Below, in pieces: positions 1-8,219 of a stretch of DNA of 22,690 nt. Positions within the stretch are counted from its first letter, which is position 1. The number at the start of each line of letters is the position of its first letter. Below the pieces are notes generated by a model. It was not told the origin of the DNA. It saw only the letters and a program-made list of their open reading frames with translations, and searched no databases. Source of the DNA: an uncultured Clostridia bacterium (GTDB lineage: Bacteria > Bacillota > Clostridia > Christensenellales > Aristaeellaceae). Position numbers and translations under genes: made by a program. Location: NCBI GenBank assembly GCA_937907055.1, contig CALCTW010000129.1, positions 1 to 22,690 of the forward strand, read 5' to 3'.

Positions 1-828
1 GAATACGCCAAGCCAGGCTTCAGCGGCCAGGCACTAGGCCTTCAAAACTCGGTCAACCAGGTCGGCACGCTGGCGGGTTATATCATCGTCATGGTCGCCT
101 TCATGTTCATCTCCGGCATGGCCGCGTTCAAGGGCTTCTTCCTGGCCGCCGCCGTCATCACCGGCATCAGCGCGGTCATGGCCATGCGCATCACCGGCCG
201 CAGCGAGACCGACAAGTCGAAGGCACGCTTCTATTTCCGCAGGAAGTACACCAAGTACTACATGCTGGAGGTCTTCTACGGCGCCCGCAAGCAGGTGTTC
301 TTCACCTTTGGCCCCTATGTGCTGATCCTGTTCTACGGCGCCGACACCACGGTCATGAGCCTGCTCTTTGCCGTCACGGCCATCTGCTGCTATTTCGCCG
401 CGCCGCTGGTGGGCAAGATCATCGACCGTCTGGGCTACAAGGTGGTCATGGTGTCCGACACGCTGATCCTGGTCATCGTCTGCTTCTTCTACGGCTTTGC
501 GCACCACATCTTCCCCAAGGACATTGCCTTCGTCATCTGCTGCGTCAATTACGTGCTGGATTCCATCATCTCCCTGGCGTCCATGGCGTCCAATGTCTAT
601 GTCCAGGACATCTCCGACAACAAGGAGGAGGTTCGTGCGACCATCTCCACCGGCATCTCCGTCAATCATATGATCACGATCCTGATCGCGCTGTTCGGCG
701 GCTGGATCTGGGAAGCGCTGGGCCCCGAAGCCCTGTTCATCCTTTCCGCGGTGCTGGGCCTGTGCAACAGCGCGTATGCCGCCACGATCAAGACCGGCGC
801 GCAGCTGCGGGCAGCCGGAAAAATGTGA
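1..828 (+). CDS. MFS transporter, C-terminal part (5' end outside window)
   Basis: The reading frame is open from base 1 to a TGA at 826-828 and gives 275 residues with no start in view, so the gene begins upstream. It shows about seven hydrophobic segments separated by short basic or charged loops, which fits the middle and C-terminal half of a 12-helix major facilitator permease. The cytoplasmic loop GKIIDRLGYK (about residues 138-147) resembles the MFS loop motif G-x-x-x-D-R-x-G. The substrate cannot be read from the sequence. The gene is closed by a strong terminator at 884-927, so it belongs to an upstream unit and not to rimO. High confidence for MFS, none for the substrate. Confidence 0.85.
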   Translation, partial: EYAKPGFSGQALGLQNSVNQVGTLAGYIIVMVAFMFISGMAAFKGFFLAAAVITGISAVMAMRITGRSETDKSKARFYFRRKYTKYYMLEVFYGARKQVFFTFGPYVLILFYGADTTVMSLLFAVTAICCYFAAPLVGKIIDRLGYKVVMVSDTLILVIVCFFYGFAHHIFPKDIAFVICCVNYVLDSIISLASMASNVYVQDISDNKEEVRATISTGISVNHMITILIALFGGWIWEALGPEALFILSAVLGLCNSAYAATIKTGAQLRAAGKM

Positions 829-883
829 TTTTGATCATCTTCACCGATCAGAAAACGATTTTCCCAAAGTATCTGATATGACC

Positions 884-927
884 CCGGCGGATCCATGAGA
901 AACTGCTCAGGATCTACCGGTTTTTTT
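884..927 (+). terminator. Intrinsic terminator of the MFS gene
   Basis: CCGG (884-887) pairs with CCGG (917-920), GATCC (890-894) with GGATC (910-914), and GAG (897-899) with CTC (906-908), with small symmetric internal loops. Seven T follow directly at 921-927. The position 56 bp after the MFS stop fits. The remaining stretch 928-1077 holds nothing I recognise. Confidence 0.85.
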
Positions 928-1077
928 ATGCTCCCGAAAGCGCCGGAAGAGCCCGGACTCTGCCTGTCAGCGCCGGTGTACACCTGTTTCCGTTTCAGAG
1001 CACGGAAAACCGCCGTTTATGCTAAGATAGAAAGGCTTTTTCAGGGCTTCATTCCCTGCATTATTTACCGGGATGAC

Positions 1078-1107
1078 TTGTCAGTTTTTCCGCAGCTGTG
1101 GTATAAT
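1078..1107 (+). promoter_or_regulatory. Sigma-A type promoter for rimO
   Basis: TTGTCA at 1078-1083 and a perfect TATAAT at 1102-1107 are separated by 18 bp. Transcription would begin near 1114, giving a leader of roughly 48 nt before the rimO ATG. No other promoter this good is visible before recJ, so it probably drives rimO, pgsA, recA and the two metal transporter genes. Confidence 0.8.
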
Positions 1108-1161
1108 TACAGTGCTGAATTATCAGCTTTTGTTTGTGTACTTTTGATCAGGAGCTTATGT

Positions 1162-2451
1162 ATGAAAGTCGGAATCATTTCACTGGGATGCGCCAAAAAT
1201 CAGGTGGATACGGAGCAGATGCTCAGCCTGCTCACCAAAGCGGGCTATACCTTCACGGGAGAGCCTGCCGAGGCGGAGATCCTCATCGTCAACACCTGCG
1301 GCTTCATCGCCAGCGCCAAGGAAGAATCCATCGACGCCATTCTGGAAATGGCTGAATATAAAAAGACCGGCAAATGCCGTGTGCTGTGCGCCACCGGATG
1401 TCTGGTGCAGCGCTACCGCGAGGATCTGAGAGAGCAGATCCCGGAGATCGACTGTCTGCTGGGCTGCTACAGCTACGATCAGATCGTGCCTGCTGTGGAA
1501 TCCGCCCTGAAGGGCAAGCGCATGGATGTGCAGCTGGAAAAGCGCGCGTTCCTTGAATGCGGCCGCGTGCTGACCACCCCCTCCTACAGCGCCTATGTGC
1601 GCATCGGCGAGGGCTGCAACAACCGCTGCGCCTATTGCGCCATTCCCATGATCCGCGGCAATTACCGTTCCCGTCCGCGCGAGAGCGTGCTGAACGAGAT
1701 GCGTACTCTGGCGCAGAACGGTGCGAAGGAGCAGATCCTGATCGCGCAGGACACCAGCGTATGGGGCACAGATATTCATGACAACATCGCCTCCCTGATG
1801 GATGAGGCCTGCAAAATCGACGGGATCGACTGGCTGCGCGTGCTGTATATGTACCCGGATGAGATCGACATCTCCCTGCTGGAGAAGATGGCGAAGCAGC
1901 CCAAGATCTGCAAATATCTTGATCTGCCGCTGCAGCACGCCTCTCCCGCGCTTCTGAAAAAGATGAACCGCCGCGGCAGCATGGAATCCACCCGCAAGCT
2001 GCTGCTCACCGCGCGCGATATGGGCTTCACCCTGCGCACCACCTTCATCGTGGGCTTCCCCGGTGAAACGGAGGACGATTTCAGGCGGCTGATGGATTTC
2101 ACACAGGAGATCGAGTTTGACCGCATGGGCGCTTTTGCCTATTCCCCCGAAGAGGACACCCCCGCCTACAATTTCCCGGATCAGATCGACGAGGAGATCA
2201 AGCAGCAGCGTCTGGACGAGCTGATGACCCTGCAGGCGCGGATCAGTCTGCAGCATAATCAGCGCCGCGTCGGCACCGAGGAAAAGGTGCTGATCACCGG
2301 CCCCCTGACCGGGCGCAGCGAAAAGGAAGCGCCGGACGCGGACGGCGAGATCCGCCTGATCTCCAAGGAGCCGACCGAGGAAGGCAAGTTTGTCCGCGTG
2401 AAGATCACCGAAGCCGACACTTATGACCTGACCGGCAAGGTGATCGGCTGA
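1162..2451 (+). CDS. rimO: Ribosomal protein uS12 methylthiotransferase RimO
   Basis: The 429-residue product matches the usual RimO length (about 440). RimO is a radical SAM enzyme that adds a methylthio group to an aspartate of ribosomal protein S12. The N-terminal UPF0004 domain opens with the segment GIISLGCAKNQVD and carries the cluster-binding cysteines of that domain. The radical SAM triad CxxxCxxC is C152, C156, C159. A C-terminal TRAM domain ends near residue 429. I chose ATG 1162 because AGGAG at 1150-1154 lies 7 nt upstream and the family's first strand begins there. The frame is open upstream to 895, but that stretch contains the promoter. The paralogue MiaB was considered, but the N-terminal sequence fits RimO better. 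Confidence 0.95.
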   Translation: MKVGIISLGCAKNQVDTEQMLSLLTKAGYTFTGEPAEAEILIVNTCGFIASAKEESIDAILEMAEYKKTGKCRVLCATGCLVQRYREDLREQIPEIDCLLGCYSYDQIVPAVESALKGKRMDVQLEKRAFLECGRVLTTPSYSAYVRIGEGCNNRCAYCAIPMIRGNYRSRPRESVLNEMRTLAQNGAKEQILIAQDTSVWGTDIHDNIASLMDEACKIDGIDWLRVLYMYPDEIDISLLEKMAKQPKICKYLDLPLQHASPALLKKMNRRGSMESTRKLLLTARDMGFTLRTTFIVGFPGETEDDFRRLMDFTQEIEFDRMGAFAYSPEEDTPAYNFPDQIDEEIKQQRLDELMTLQARISLQHNQRRVGTEEKVLITGPLTGRSEKEAPDADGEIRLISKEPTEEGKFVRVKITEADTYDLTGKVIG

Positions 2452-2483
2452 AAACCGCTCAATTGCCTCTGAAAGGAAGTAAA

Positions 2484-3026
2484 ATGACCGCATTTTTAAA
2501 AAACAAAAATCTGCCGAACATCCTGACCTGCGCGCGCATGGCCCTGATCCCCGTGGTGATGGTGCTGATCGCGCTGGGGCTGGACATTCCCGCCGGGATC
2601 GTATTCGTCCTCGCGTCGCTGACCGATTTCGCGGACGGGTATCTGGCAAGGAAGAATGACATCGTATCCAATTTCGGCAAATTTCTGGATCCTGTGGCGG
2701 ATAAGCTGCTGGTGATGACCAGCATGATCATGCTGTCGGGCCGTCCGGGCAGCCTGCTGCCGGCATGGCTGGTATGCGTCATTCTGGCGAGAGATCTGCT
2801 GATCGACTGTCTGCGCATGATGGCCGCCAAGAAGGGCATCGTGATCGCGGCGGGCCCGCTGGGCAAGATCAAGACCACGCTGCAGATGCTGGCCGTGATC
2901 GCGCTGCTGTTCCTGCCCGAAACCCTGAACATCATTTCCCTGATCCTGATCATCCTGATGGGTCTCATGACCGTGATCAGCGGCGCGGATTATCTGTGGC
3001 GCGGCCGGGATGTGCTGAAGGATTGA
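2484..3026 (+). CDS. pgsA: CDP-diacylglycerol--glycerol-3-phosphate 3-phosphatidyltransferase
   Basis: The product has 180 residues, the normal size of PgsA, an integral membrane enzyme that makes phosphatidylglycerol phosphate from CDP-diacylglycerol and glycerol 3-phosphate. The CDP-alcohol phosphatidyltransferase signature D-x2-D-G-x2-A-R-x8-G-x3-D-x3-D is complete (DFADGYLAR, then GKFLDPVAD, about residues 45-71). Several hydrophobic helices follow. ATG 2484 is preferred because AAAGGAAG (2472-2479) sits just upstream; a TTG at 2463 would be in frame but has no such site. The gene starts 32 bp after rimO and is followed 51 bp later by recA, an order common in Firmicutes. Confidence 0.93.
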   Translation: MTAFLKNKNLPNILTCARMALIPVVMVLIALGLDIPAGIVFVLASLTDFADGYLARKNDIVSNFGKFLDPVADKLLVMTSMIMLSGRPGSLLPAWLVCVILARDLLIDCLRMMAAKKGIVIAAGPLGKIKTTLQMLAVIALLFLPETLNIISLILIILMGLMTVISGADYLWRGRDVLKD

Positions 3027-3040
3027 CCCCGTAATACAAG

Positions 3041-3055
3041 GGCCGCCCCGCGGCC
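3041..3055 (+). other. GC hairpin between pgsA and recA
   Basis: GGCCGC (3041-3046) and GCGGCC (3050-3055) form a perfect 6-bp stem with a CCC loop. No T tract follows, so it is not a standard terminator. It may stabilise or process the mRNA just ahead of the recA ribosome binding site. Confidence 0.4.
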
Positions 3056-3077
3056 GGAAATAGAGAGGTAAACAAAA

Positions 3078-4166
3078 ATGGCTAAGGCAAAAGAAGTAAG
3101 CAAGGAAATGCCCTCCCAGGATATGGACCGTGAGGAGCGCCAGAAGGCGCTGGAGAGCGCCCTGCACGCGCTGGAAAAGCAGTTCGGCAAAGGCACTGTA
3201 ATGAAGCTGGGCCAGAAGGAAGCCATGCGTGTGGACACCGTGCCCACCGGCAGCCTGGAGCTGGACATGGCGCTGGGTGTCGGCGGCATTCCCAAGGGCC
3301 GTATCATCGAAATCTACGGGCCTGAATCCTCCGGTAAGACCACCGTGGCGCTGCACGTGGTGGCCGAAGTGCAGAAGCAGGGCGGAACCGCGGCCTTCAT
3401 TGACGCGGAGCACGCGCTGGATCCCGCCTACGCCAAGAACCTGGGCGTCAATATCGACGAGTTGTATGTATCCCAGCCTGATACCGGCGAAGACGCGCTG
3501 GAGATCGCCGAAGCCCTCGTGCGCAGCGGCGCTGTGGACATCGTGGTCATCGACTCCGTAGCCGCGCTGGTCCCGCGCGCCGAGATCGACGGCGAAATGG
3601 GCGACAGTTTTGTGGGCCTGCAGGCCCGCCTGATGAGCCAGGCGCTGCGTAAGCTGGCCGGTGTGGTGAGCAAGACCAACGCCATCGCGCTGTTCATCAA
3701 CCAGCTGCGTGAAAAGGTGGGCGTGATGTACGGCAACCCCGAGACCACCCCCGGCGGCCGCGCTCTGAAGTTCTATTCCTCCGTGCGTCTGGAGGTCCGC
3801 CGCGGCGAGCAGCTCAAGAGCGGCAGCGAAGCCATCGGCAGCCGCACCAAGGTGAAGGTGGTCAAGAACAAGGTGGCGCCCCCCTTCAAGACCTGCGAGT
3901 TCGATCTGATCTTCGGCCGCGGCATCAGCAAGGAAGGCTCCATCCTCGATATGGCTGTTGAGCGCGATATCATCCACAAGAGCGGCGCGTGGTTCAGCTA
4001 CGGCGATCAGCGCATCGGTCAGGGACGCGACAACGCCCGTGAATATCTGCAGCAGAATCCGGACGTGCGCGATGAGATCGAAATGAAGCTCCGCGCCACC
4101 TTCAAGACGGAAGCCATCCCGCAGGGCGCGGATGACGATGAGGAAGAGGAATTCAGTGAAGAATGA
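3078..4166 (+). CDS. recA: Recombinase RecA
   Basis: The product has 362 residues, normal for RecA, the DNA-dependent ATPase that forms filaments on single-stranded DNA, drives strand exchange and triggers LexA self-cleavage. Walker A is GPESSGKT at residues 81-88; the segment FINQLREKVGVMYGNPET is the conserved L2-type region, and VVIDSVAALVPRAEI contains Walker B and loop L1. The C-terminus is strongly acidic (DDDEEEEFSEE), as in other RecA proteins. ATG 3078 follows GAGAGG at 3062-3067. The 51-bp gap to pgsA shows no sigma-A promoter and no Gram-positive SOS box (CGAAC-N4-GTTCG type), so recA may depend on read-through from the rimO promoter or on a site inside upstream genes. Confidence 0.98.
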   Translation: MAKAKEVSKEMPSQDMDREERQKALESALHALEKQFGKGTVMKLGQKEAMRVDTVPTGSLELDMALGVGGIPKGRIIEIYGPESSGKTTVALHVVAEVQKQGGTAAFIDAEHALDPAYAKNLGVNIDELYVSQPDTGEDALEIAEALVRSGAVDIVVIDSVAALVPRAEIDGEMGDSFVGLQARLMSQALRKLAGVVSKTNAIALFINQLREKVGVMYGNPETTPGGRALKFYSSVRLEVRRGEQLKSGSEAIGSRTKVKVVKNKVAPPFKTCEFDLIFGRGISKEGSILDMAVERDIIHKSGAWFSYGDQRIGQGRDNAREYLQQNPDVRDEIEMKLRATFKTEAIPQGADDDEEEEFSEE

Positions 4167-4929
4167 GGAATTTGTCCACGTCCATCATCGCTGCGGTCTG
4201 TGCCGCATCGAGCTGGATCATATTTCCGTCAGCATTGACGGCGAATCCCTGATCAAGGACGTGGATCTGCACATTCACTGCGGAAGGCTGACTGCCCTGG
4301 TGGGGCCGAACGGCGCGGGCAAGACCACGCTGATCCGCACCATTTTAGGGCAGCTGCCGCATACCGGCAGCATCCGGCACGTGGATGATCACGGCCGCGA
4401 TTTTTCCGGCCTGCGCATCGGCTATGTTCCGCAGCAGCTCCCCTTTGACAAGCAGATGCCGGTCACGGTATGCGATCTGCTGGCCTCTGTGGTCACAGCC
4501 CGTCCCGTATGGCTGGGCGTGAGCAAGAAGGTGCGCGAAAAGGTGCGCGGCGTACTGGCCGCCGTTCAGAGCGAGAGCCTGATGGACAAGAGCCTCGGCT
4601 CTCTTTCCGGCGGCGAACTGCAGCGTGTGCTGCTGGCCATGGCGCTGGAGCCGCTCCCCGATCTGCTCATTCTGGATGAGCCGGTCAGCGGTGTGGATCA
4701 GAACGGCCTGGCGCTGTTCCTGCAGCTGGTGTGCACATTGAAAGAAAAGCATCACCTGGCCATCCTGCTCGTCTCGCACGACTGGGATCTGGTGCGCCGC
4801 TACGCGGATGAAGTGGCGCTGCTGGAGAAAAACATCCTCTGTGACGGCACGCCCGAAGAGGTGTTCTCCTCCGCGGCCTTCATGAAAGCCTTCCCCTCCG
4901 CCGCTGTTGTACACAAGGAGGAAGCGTGA
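4156..4929 (+). CDS. Zinc/manganese-type ABC transporter ATP-binding protein (ZnuC-like)
   Basis: The 257-residue ATPase contains Walker A GPNGAGKT, signature LSGGELQR, Walker B LLILDEP and the H-loop histidine in LLVSHDWD, so it looks catalytically complete. It would power the permease encoded next to it. I chose GTG 4156, which overlaps recA by 11 nt, because AAGAGGA (4144-4150) is correctly spaced; an in-frame ATG at 4132 lies deeper in recA without a good site. Before the ABC domain there is a short segment rich in His and Cys (H8, H10, H11, C13, C16), which could bind the transported metal or sense it. Metal specificity is inferred from family resemblance of the pair; no substrate-binding protein is encoded in the window. 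Confidence 0.85.
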   Translation: MKNEEFVHVHHRCGLCRIELDHISVSIDGESLIKDVDLHIHCGRLTALVGPNGAGKTTLIRTILGQLPHTGSIRHVDDHGRDFSGLRIGYVPQQLPFDKQMPVTVCDLLASVVTARPVWLGVSKKVREKVRGVLAAVQSESLMDKSLGSLSGGELQRVLLAMALEPLPDLLILDEPVSGVDQNGLALFLQLVCTLKEKHHLAILLVSHDWDLVRRYADEVALLEKNILCDGTPEEVFSSAAFMKAFPSAAVVHKEEA

Positions 4930-5729
4930 TGGCGATCTTTGATTTTCAGTTTATCCGCTATGCCCTGCTGGCGCTGCTGCTGCTGACGCCGCTGCTTTCC
5001 CTGCTGGGCACCATGGCGGTCAATAAACGCATGGCCTTCTTCTCGGACGCGCTGGGGCATTCCGCGCTGGCCGGGGTCGGCCTGGGGCTGCTGCTGGGCA
5101 TCAGCAACGAGCTGATCAGCATGATCATCTTCGGCGTGCTGTGGGCCGTGTGTATCGCGGCCATCAACCGCAGCGGCCACGCGAGCGCTGATACGGTCAT
5201 CAGCGTGTTTTCCTCCACCGGCATCGCGCTGGGCCTGCTGGTGCTTTCCGGAAACGGCAAGTTCTCCTCCTACTCCTCCCTGCTGGCAGGAGATATCCTC
5301 TCCATCACGGAGGGAGACCTGTGGGGGCTCGGCATCGCCCTGATCATCGGCATCGCGCTGTGGGTGCTATTGTACAACAAACTGCTGATCACCGCGATCA
5401 ATCCCGCGCTGGCGGACAGCCGCGGCCTCAAGACCAAGTGGATCGAATACGCCTTCGTGGCGCTGGTCGCCGTGGATGTTATGCTGGCGATCCGCTGGGT
5501 GGGTGTGCTGCTGATCAACGCGCTGCTCATCCTGCCTGCCGCGGCCGCCCGGAACATCAGCCGCACCGCCCGTCAGCACGCGCTTTTCAGTGTGCTGATC
5601 GGTCTTTTCAGCGGTGTTACCGGCCTGATCGCCGCCTGTTATCTGAATACCGGCGTAGGACCTGCCGTTGTGCTGGTCGCCGCCATCCTTTACAGCGTTA
5701 CGCTGCTCATCTCGCGTTTCCGCAGATGA
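4929..5729 (+). CDS. Metal ABC transporter permease (ZnuB / ABC-3 family)
   Basis: The 266-residue protein is strongly hydrophobic with about eight membrane segments and matches the ABC-3 permease family, which imports zinc or manganese. ATG 4929 overlaps the TGA of the ATPase gene (sequence TGATG) and has AAGGAGGA at 4915-4922, so the two are translationally coupled. Together they form the membrane part of an importer; the lipoprotein receptor and any Zur-type regulator must be encoded elsewhere. No Zur-like operator was recognised. Placement directly behind recA may only reflect operon extension. Confidence 0.85.
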   Translation: MAIFDFQFIRYALLALLLLTPLLSLLGTMAVNKRMAFFSDALGHSALAGVGLGLLLGISNELISMIIFGVLWAVCIAAINRSGHASADTVISVFSSTGIALGLLVLSGNGKFSSYSSLLAGDILSITEGDLWGLGIALIIGIALWVLLYNKLLITAINPALADSRGLKTKWIEYAFVALVAVDVMLAIRWVGVLLINALLILPAAAARNISRTARQHALFSVLIGLFSGVTGLIAACYLNTGVGPAVVLVAAILYSVTLLISRFRR

Positions 5730-5736
5730 TATCCCC

Positions 5737-5769
5737 GATCGCCGTCTGTTGCAAAGCAGACGGCGAATC
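5737..5769 (+). terminator. Hairpin between znuB-like gene and recJ, possible terminator
   Basis: CGCCGTCTG (5740-5748) and CAGACGGCG (5757-5765) pair perfectly over 9 bp, with GAT/ATC extending the base across one bulged A. There is no T tract after it, so termination would be weak or Rho-assisted. A poor promoter-like pair (TTGCAA 5749-5754, TATAAC 5774-5779, 19-bp spacing) overlaps it. Confidence 0.4.
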
Positions 5770-5815
5770 ATCATATAACCCCCTCCGCACTTTTGATACA
5801 CGGGAGTAAAGCGCC

Positions 5816-8164
5816 ATGATCGAATTTATCCGCCGCGGCGGTGATGCCCCTCAGATCGATACCCCCATCGGGGATTATCCGCTCTTCCTCAGCCGCATGC
5901 TCGCTTCACGCGGACTGGATACAGAAGAGAAGATCTCGGCATTTCTCTCGGCCTCAAAGGATGATCTGTCCGACCCCATGCTCATGCCGGGCATGGAAAA
6001 GGCAAAGGCGATCCTCCTGCAGGCAAAGCAGGAAAAAACGAACACGGTGATCTACGGCGACTATGACTGCGACGGCGTGACAGCCTCCGCCATCATGAAG
6101 GAAACGCTGGATCATCTGGGGATCCCCTGCGCCGTCCGCCTGCCGGACCGACACAGCGAGGGCTACGGGCTGAACGAGGCCGCGGTACGGGAGGTGGCGC
6201 GGGAAGCGAAGCTGCTGATCACCGTGGACAACGGCATCACTGCCGTGAATGAGATCGCGCTCGCGAAGGAACTGGGCATGACCGTGATCCTGACAGATCA
6301 CCACCGTCCGCACGAGGTGATCCCGGCGGCGGATACCATCATCTGCCCCACCACGGGCGGTTACCCCTATGACGCCTTCTGCGGCGCGGGCGTGGCCTTC
6401 TGCGTGGCCCGCGCGACGTGCGGAGATAAATTCGCGTTTACCCTGCTGGACCTGTGCGCGCTCGGAACGATCGCCGATATGGTGCCGCTGACCGGCGAGA
6501 ACCGTGTGCTGGCCAAGTGCGGCCTCGAGGCCATCAAGAACACAAAGCGGCCGGGATTGAGAGAACTGTGCAAGATCTCCGCCATCGGCAGCACGGTGAC
6601 CGGAATGGATGTCGGCTTCCGCCTTGCCCCGCGTATCAACGCGTGCGGACGGCTGGAAAGCGCGGATATCGCGCTGGAGCTGCTCACAACAAAAGACCGG
6701 GACACGGCTGCCGGGATCGCCATCCGTATGCAGCAGCTGAACGAGCAGCGCAAGGACCGTGAGAACGACCTGATCAGCAGCGCGGACGCGCAGCTGAAAG
6801 CCATCGACCTTGTACACCGCCGCGCGATCGTCCTGTGGAAAGAGGGCTGGGAGAGCGGCGTGGCCGGTCTGGCTGCCGGGCGCATTGCCGAAAAGACCGG
6901 GTATCCCACGGTGGTGCTTTGTGTGCAGGCCGGGAAGGCCGTCGGCTCCGCCCGCAGCGCCGGGGATGTGGACATCCACAAGGCGCTTGAGAAATGCGCG
7001 GATCTGATGATCCGCTTCGGCGGACACAAGGCTGCCGCCGGTATGACGCTGGAGGCGGAAAACCTGGAGGCCTTCGCGAAAAGGCTGAGCGATGCCGTGC
7101 GTGAGCAGACGGGGGATCGTCCGCTCTGCCCGCGCAAGGAATATGATACCGAGATCACGCTGGGCGAAGTGACTGTGGGCAACATTCTGCTGCTGGACCG
7201 GCTTGAGCCCTTCGGCATGGCCAATCCGGAGCCTGTTTTCCTGATCCGGGGCGCCGAAGCGGAGACTGTGAGCCGCTGCGGCAGAGACGGGCTCCATCTG
7301 CGCGGTTCCTTCCGTCAGGACAGGAACACCCGCAACGGGATCGGCTTCAATATGGGAAGTCTGGCCGATGATCTGCCCGGACGCGCGGTGGATCTGCTCA
7401 TCTCCCCCACGATCAATGAATTCCGCGGCGAACGCAAGCCCGAGCTGCGGCTGAACGCCATCCGCACGGGCGGGGGATCCATCCCCGAGAAGCGTGACCG
7501 CGAGGACGCGGCGCTGCTGCGGGATCTGTCCATCCTGTGTGACGCGCCCGGCCCTGCCGCTCCGGCGCGTGACGCGGCTGACCTCAAAGATTTCGCGGCG
7601 CTTCCGCAGGGCGTATGCGTGGTATGCCGCACAAAGAGCGGCGCGGAGGAGGCCGCGAAGGCCTTTCCCGATTTTGAGCCCTGCCTCTATGCCGCGGATG
7701 ATCCGCCGGCCTATAACTGCATTCTTTACGCGGGCAGTATTCCCGCGGTGACCGCGCCGTTTGACCGGATCCTGCTCTGGGAGGGCGAGGCGGCGCCGGG
7801 AGAAGCGCTGCTGTGGCAGAAAAGGACCGGCGCGGAAGTAATGGCTGCAAAGCAGAGCAGCGCCCTGCGCGCGAGGCTGACCGCGCTCCGCTATCCGGCA
7901 GAAACGGATATGGGAGAAGGGCCGGGGATCCCGGAGATGCGGAATGTATACAGCGCCCTTGCCAGGAGCGGATGGAGCGATCCGCCGCCGGTGCTGGCCT
8001 ATAACGCGAAGCAGACCGAAAGCCACGTGCTGACCGCGCTGTTCATCATGGAACACATGGAGATCATCCGGTTCACGCTGAACCCCTTCACGGCAGAGCC
8101 AAAGCCCTCCGCGAAGAAGGCGATGGCCGCGGATCCGCTCTATCGCCTGATCCATCAGCTTTAA
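5816..8164 (+). CDS. recJ: Single-stranded-DNA-specific exonuclease RecJ
   Basis: The 782-residue product matches the long Firmicute RecJ (about 780 residues). RecJ degrades single-stranded DNA 5' to 3' in recombination and mismatch or excision repair. The DHH phosphoesterase motifs are present: YGDYDCDG (D82, D84, D86), VDNGI, and TDHHRP (D161, H162, H163), followed by the YPYDAFCGAGVAF loop. A DHHA1 segment with GGHKAAAGM follows, then the OB fold. The last 200 residues form the poorly conserved Firmicute C-terminal domain. ATG 5816 has GGGAG at 5802-5806. It is followed after 55 bp by relA. Many Firmicutes have apt between these two genes; here it is absent. Confidence 0.95.
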   Translation: MIEFIRRGGDAPQIDTPIGDYPLFLSRMLASRGLDTEEKISAFLSASKDDLSDPMLMPGMEKAKAILLQAKQEKTNTVIYGDYDCDGVTASAIMKETLDHLGIPCAVRLPDRHSEGYGLNEAAVREVAREAKLLITVDNGITAVNEIALAKELGMTVILTDHHRPHEVIPAADTIICPTTGGYPYDAFCGAGVAFCVARATCGDKFAFTLLDLCALGTIADMVPLTGENRVLAKCGLEAIKNTKRPGLRELCKISAIGSTVTGMDVGFRLAPRINACGRLESADIALELLTTKDRDTAAGIAIRMQQLNEQRKDRENDLISSADAQLKAIDLVHRRAIVLWKEGWESGVAGLAAGRIAEKTGYPTVVLCVQAGKAVGSARSAGDVDIHKALEKCADLMIRFGGHKAAAGMTLEAENLEAFAKRLSDAVREQTGDRPLCPRKEYDTEITLGEVTVGNILLLDRLEPFGMANPEPVFLIRGAEAETVSRCGRDGLHLRGSFRQDRNTRNGIGFNMGSLADDLPGRAVDLLISPTINEFRGERKPELRLNAIRTGGGSIPEKRDREDAALLRDLSILCDAPGPAAPARDAADLKDFAALPQGVCVVCRTKSGAEEAAKAFPDFEPCLYAADDPPAYNCILYAGSIPAVTAPFDRILLWEGEAAPGEALLWQKRTGAEVMAAKQSSALRARLTALRYPAETDMGEGPGIPEMRNVYSALARSGWSDPPPVLAYNAKQTESHVLTALFIMEHMEIIRFTLNPFTAEPKPSAKKAMAADPLYRLIHQL

Positions 8165-8166
8165 CT

Positions 8167-8178
8167 TATCTTAAGATA
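8167..8178. repeat. 12-bp perfect palindrome between recJ and relA
   Basis: TATCTTAAGATA at 8167-8178 is its own reverse complement. It lies right behind the recJ stop and 42 bp before relA. It could be an operator, but there is no recognisable promoter around it and chance is possible. Confidence 0.3.
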
Positions 8179-8219
8179 TTCCTTGATCATGTCCGGAAAC
8201 GAAAGGAAGTGTCTGACCC

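Noticed and set aside
895..1161. Longer rimO with 89 extra N-terminal residues
   Set aside because: The stretch contains part of the MFS terminator and the rimO promoter, has no family similarity, and a good ribosome binding site serves ATG 1162.
1180..2649. Long minus-strand open frames opposite rimO, recA, recJ and relA
   Set aside because: They mirror GC-rich codon use of the real genes, have His/Gln-rich nonsense sequence and no ribosome binding sites.
3027..3077. SOS/LexA box before recA
   Set aside because: No CGAAC-N4-GTTCG-like sequence is present in the 51-bp gap; the only dyad is a GC hairpin.
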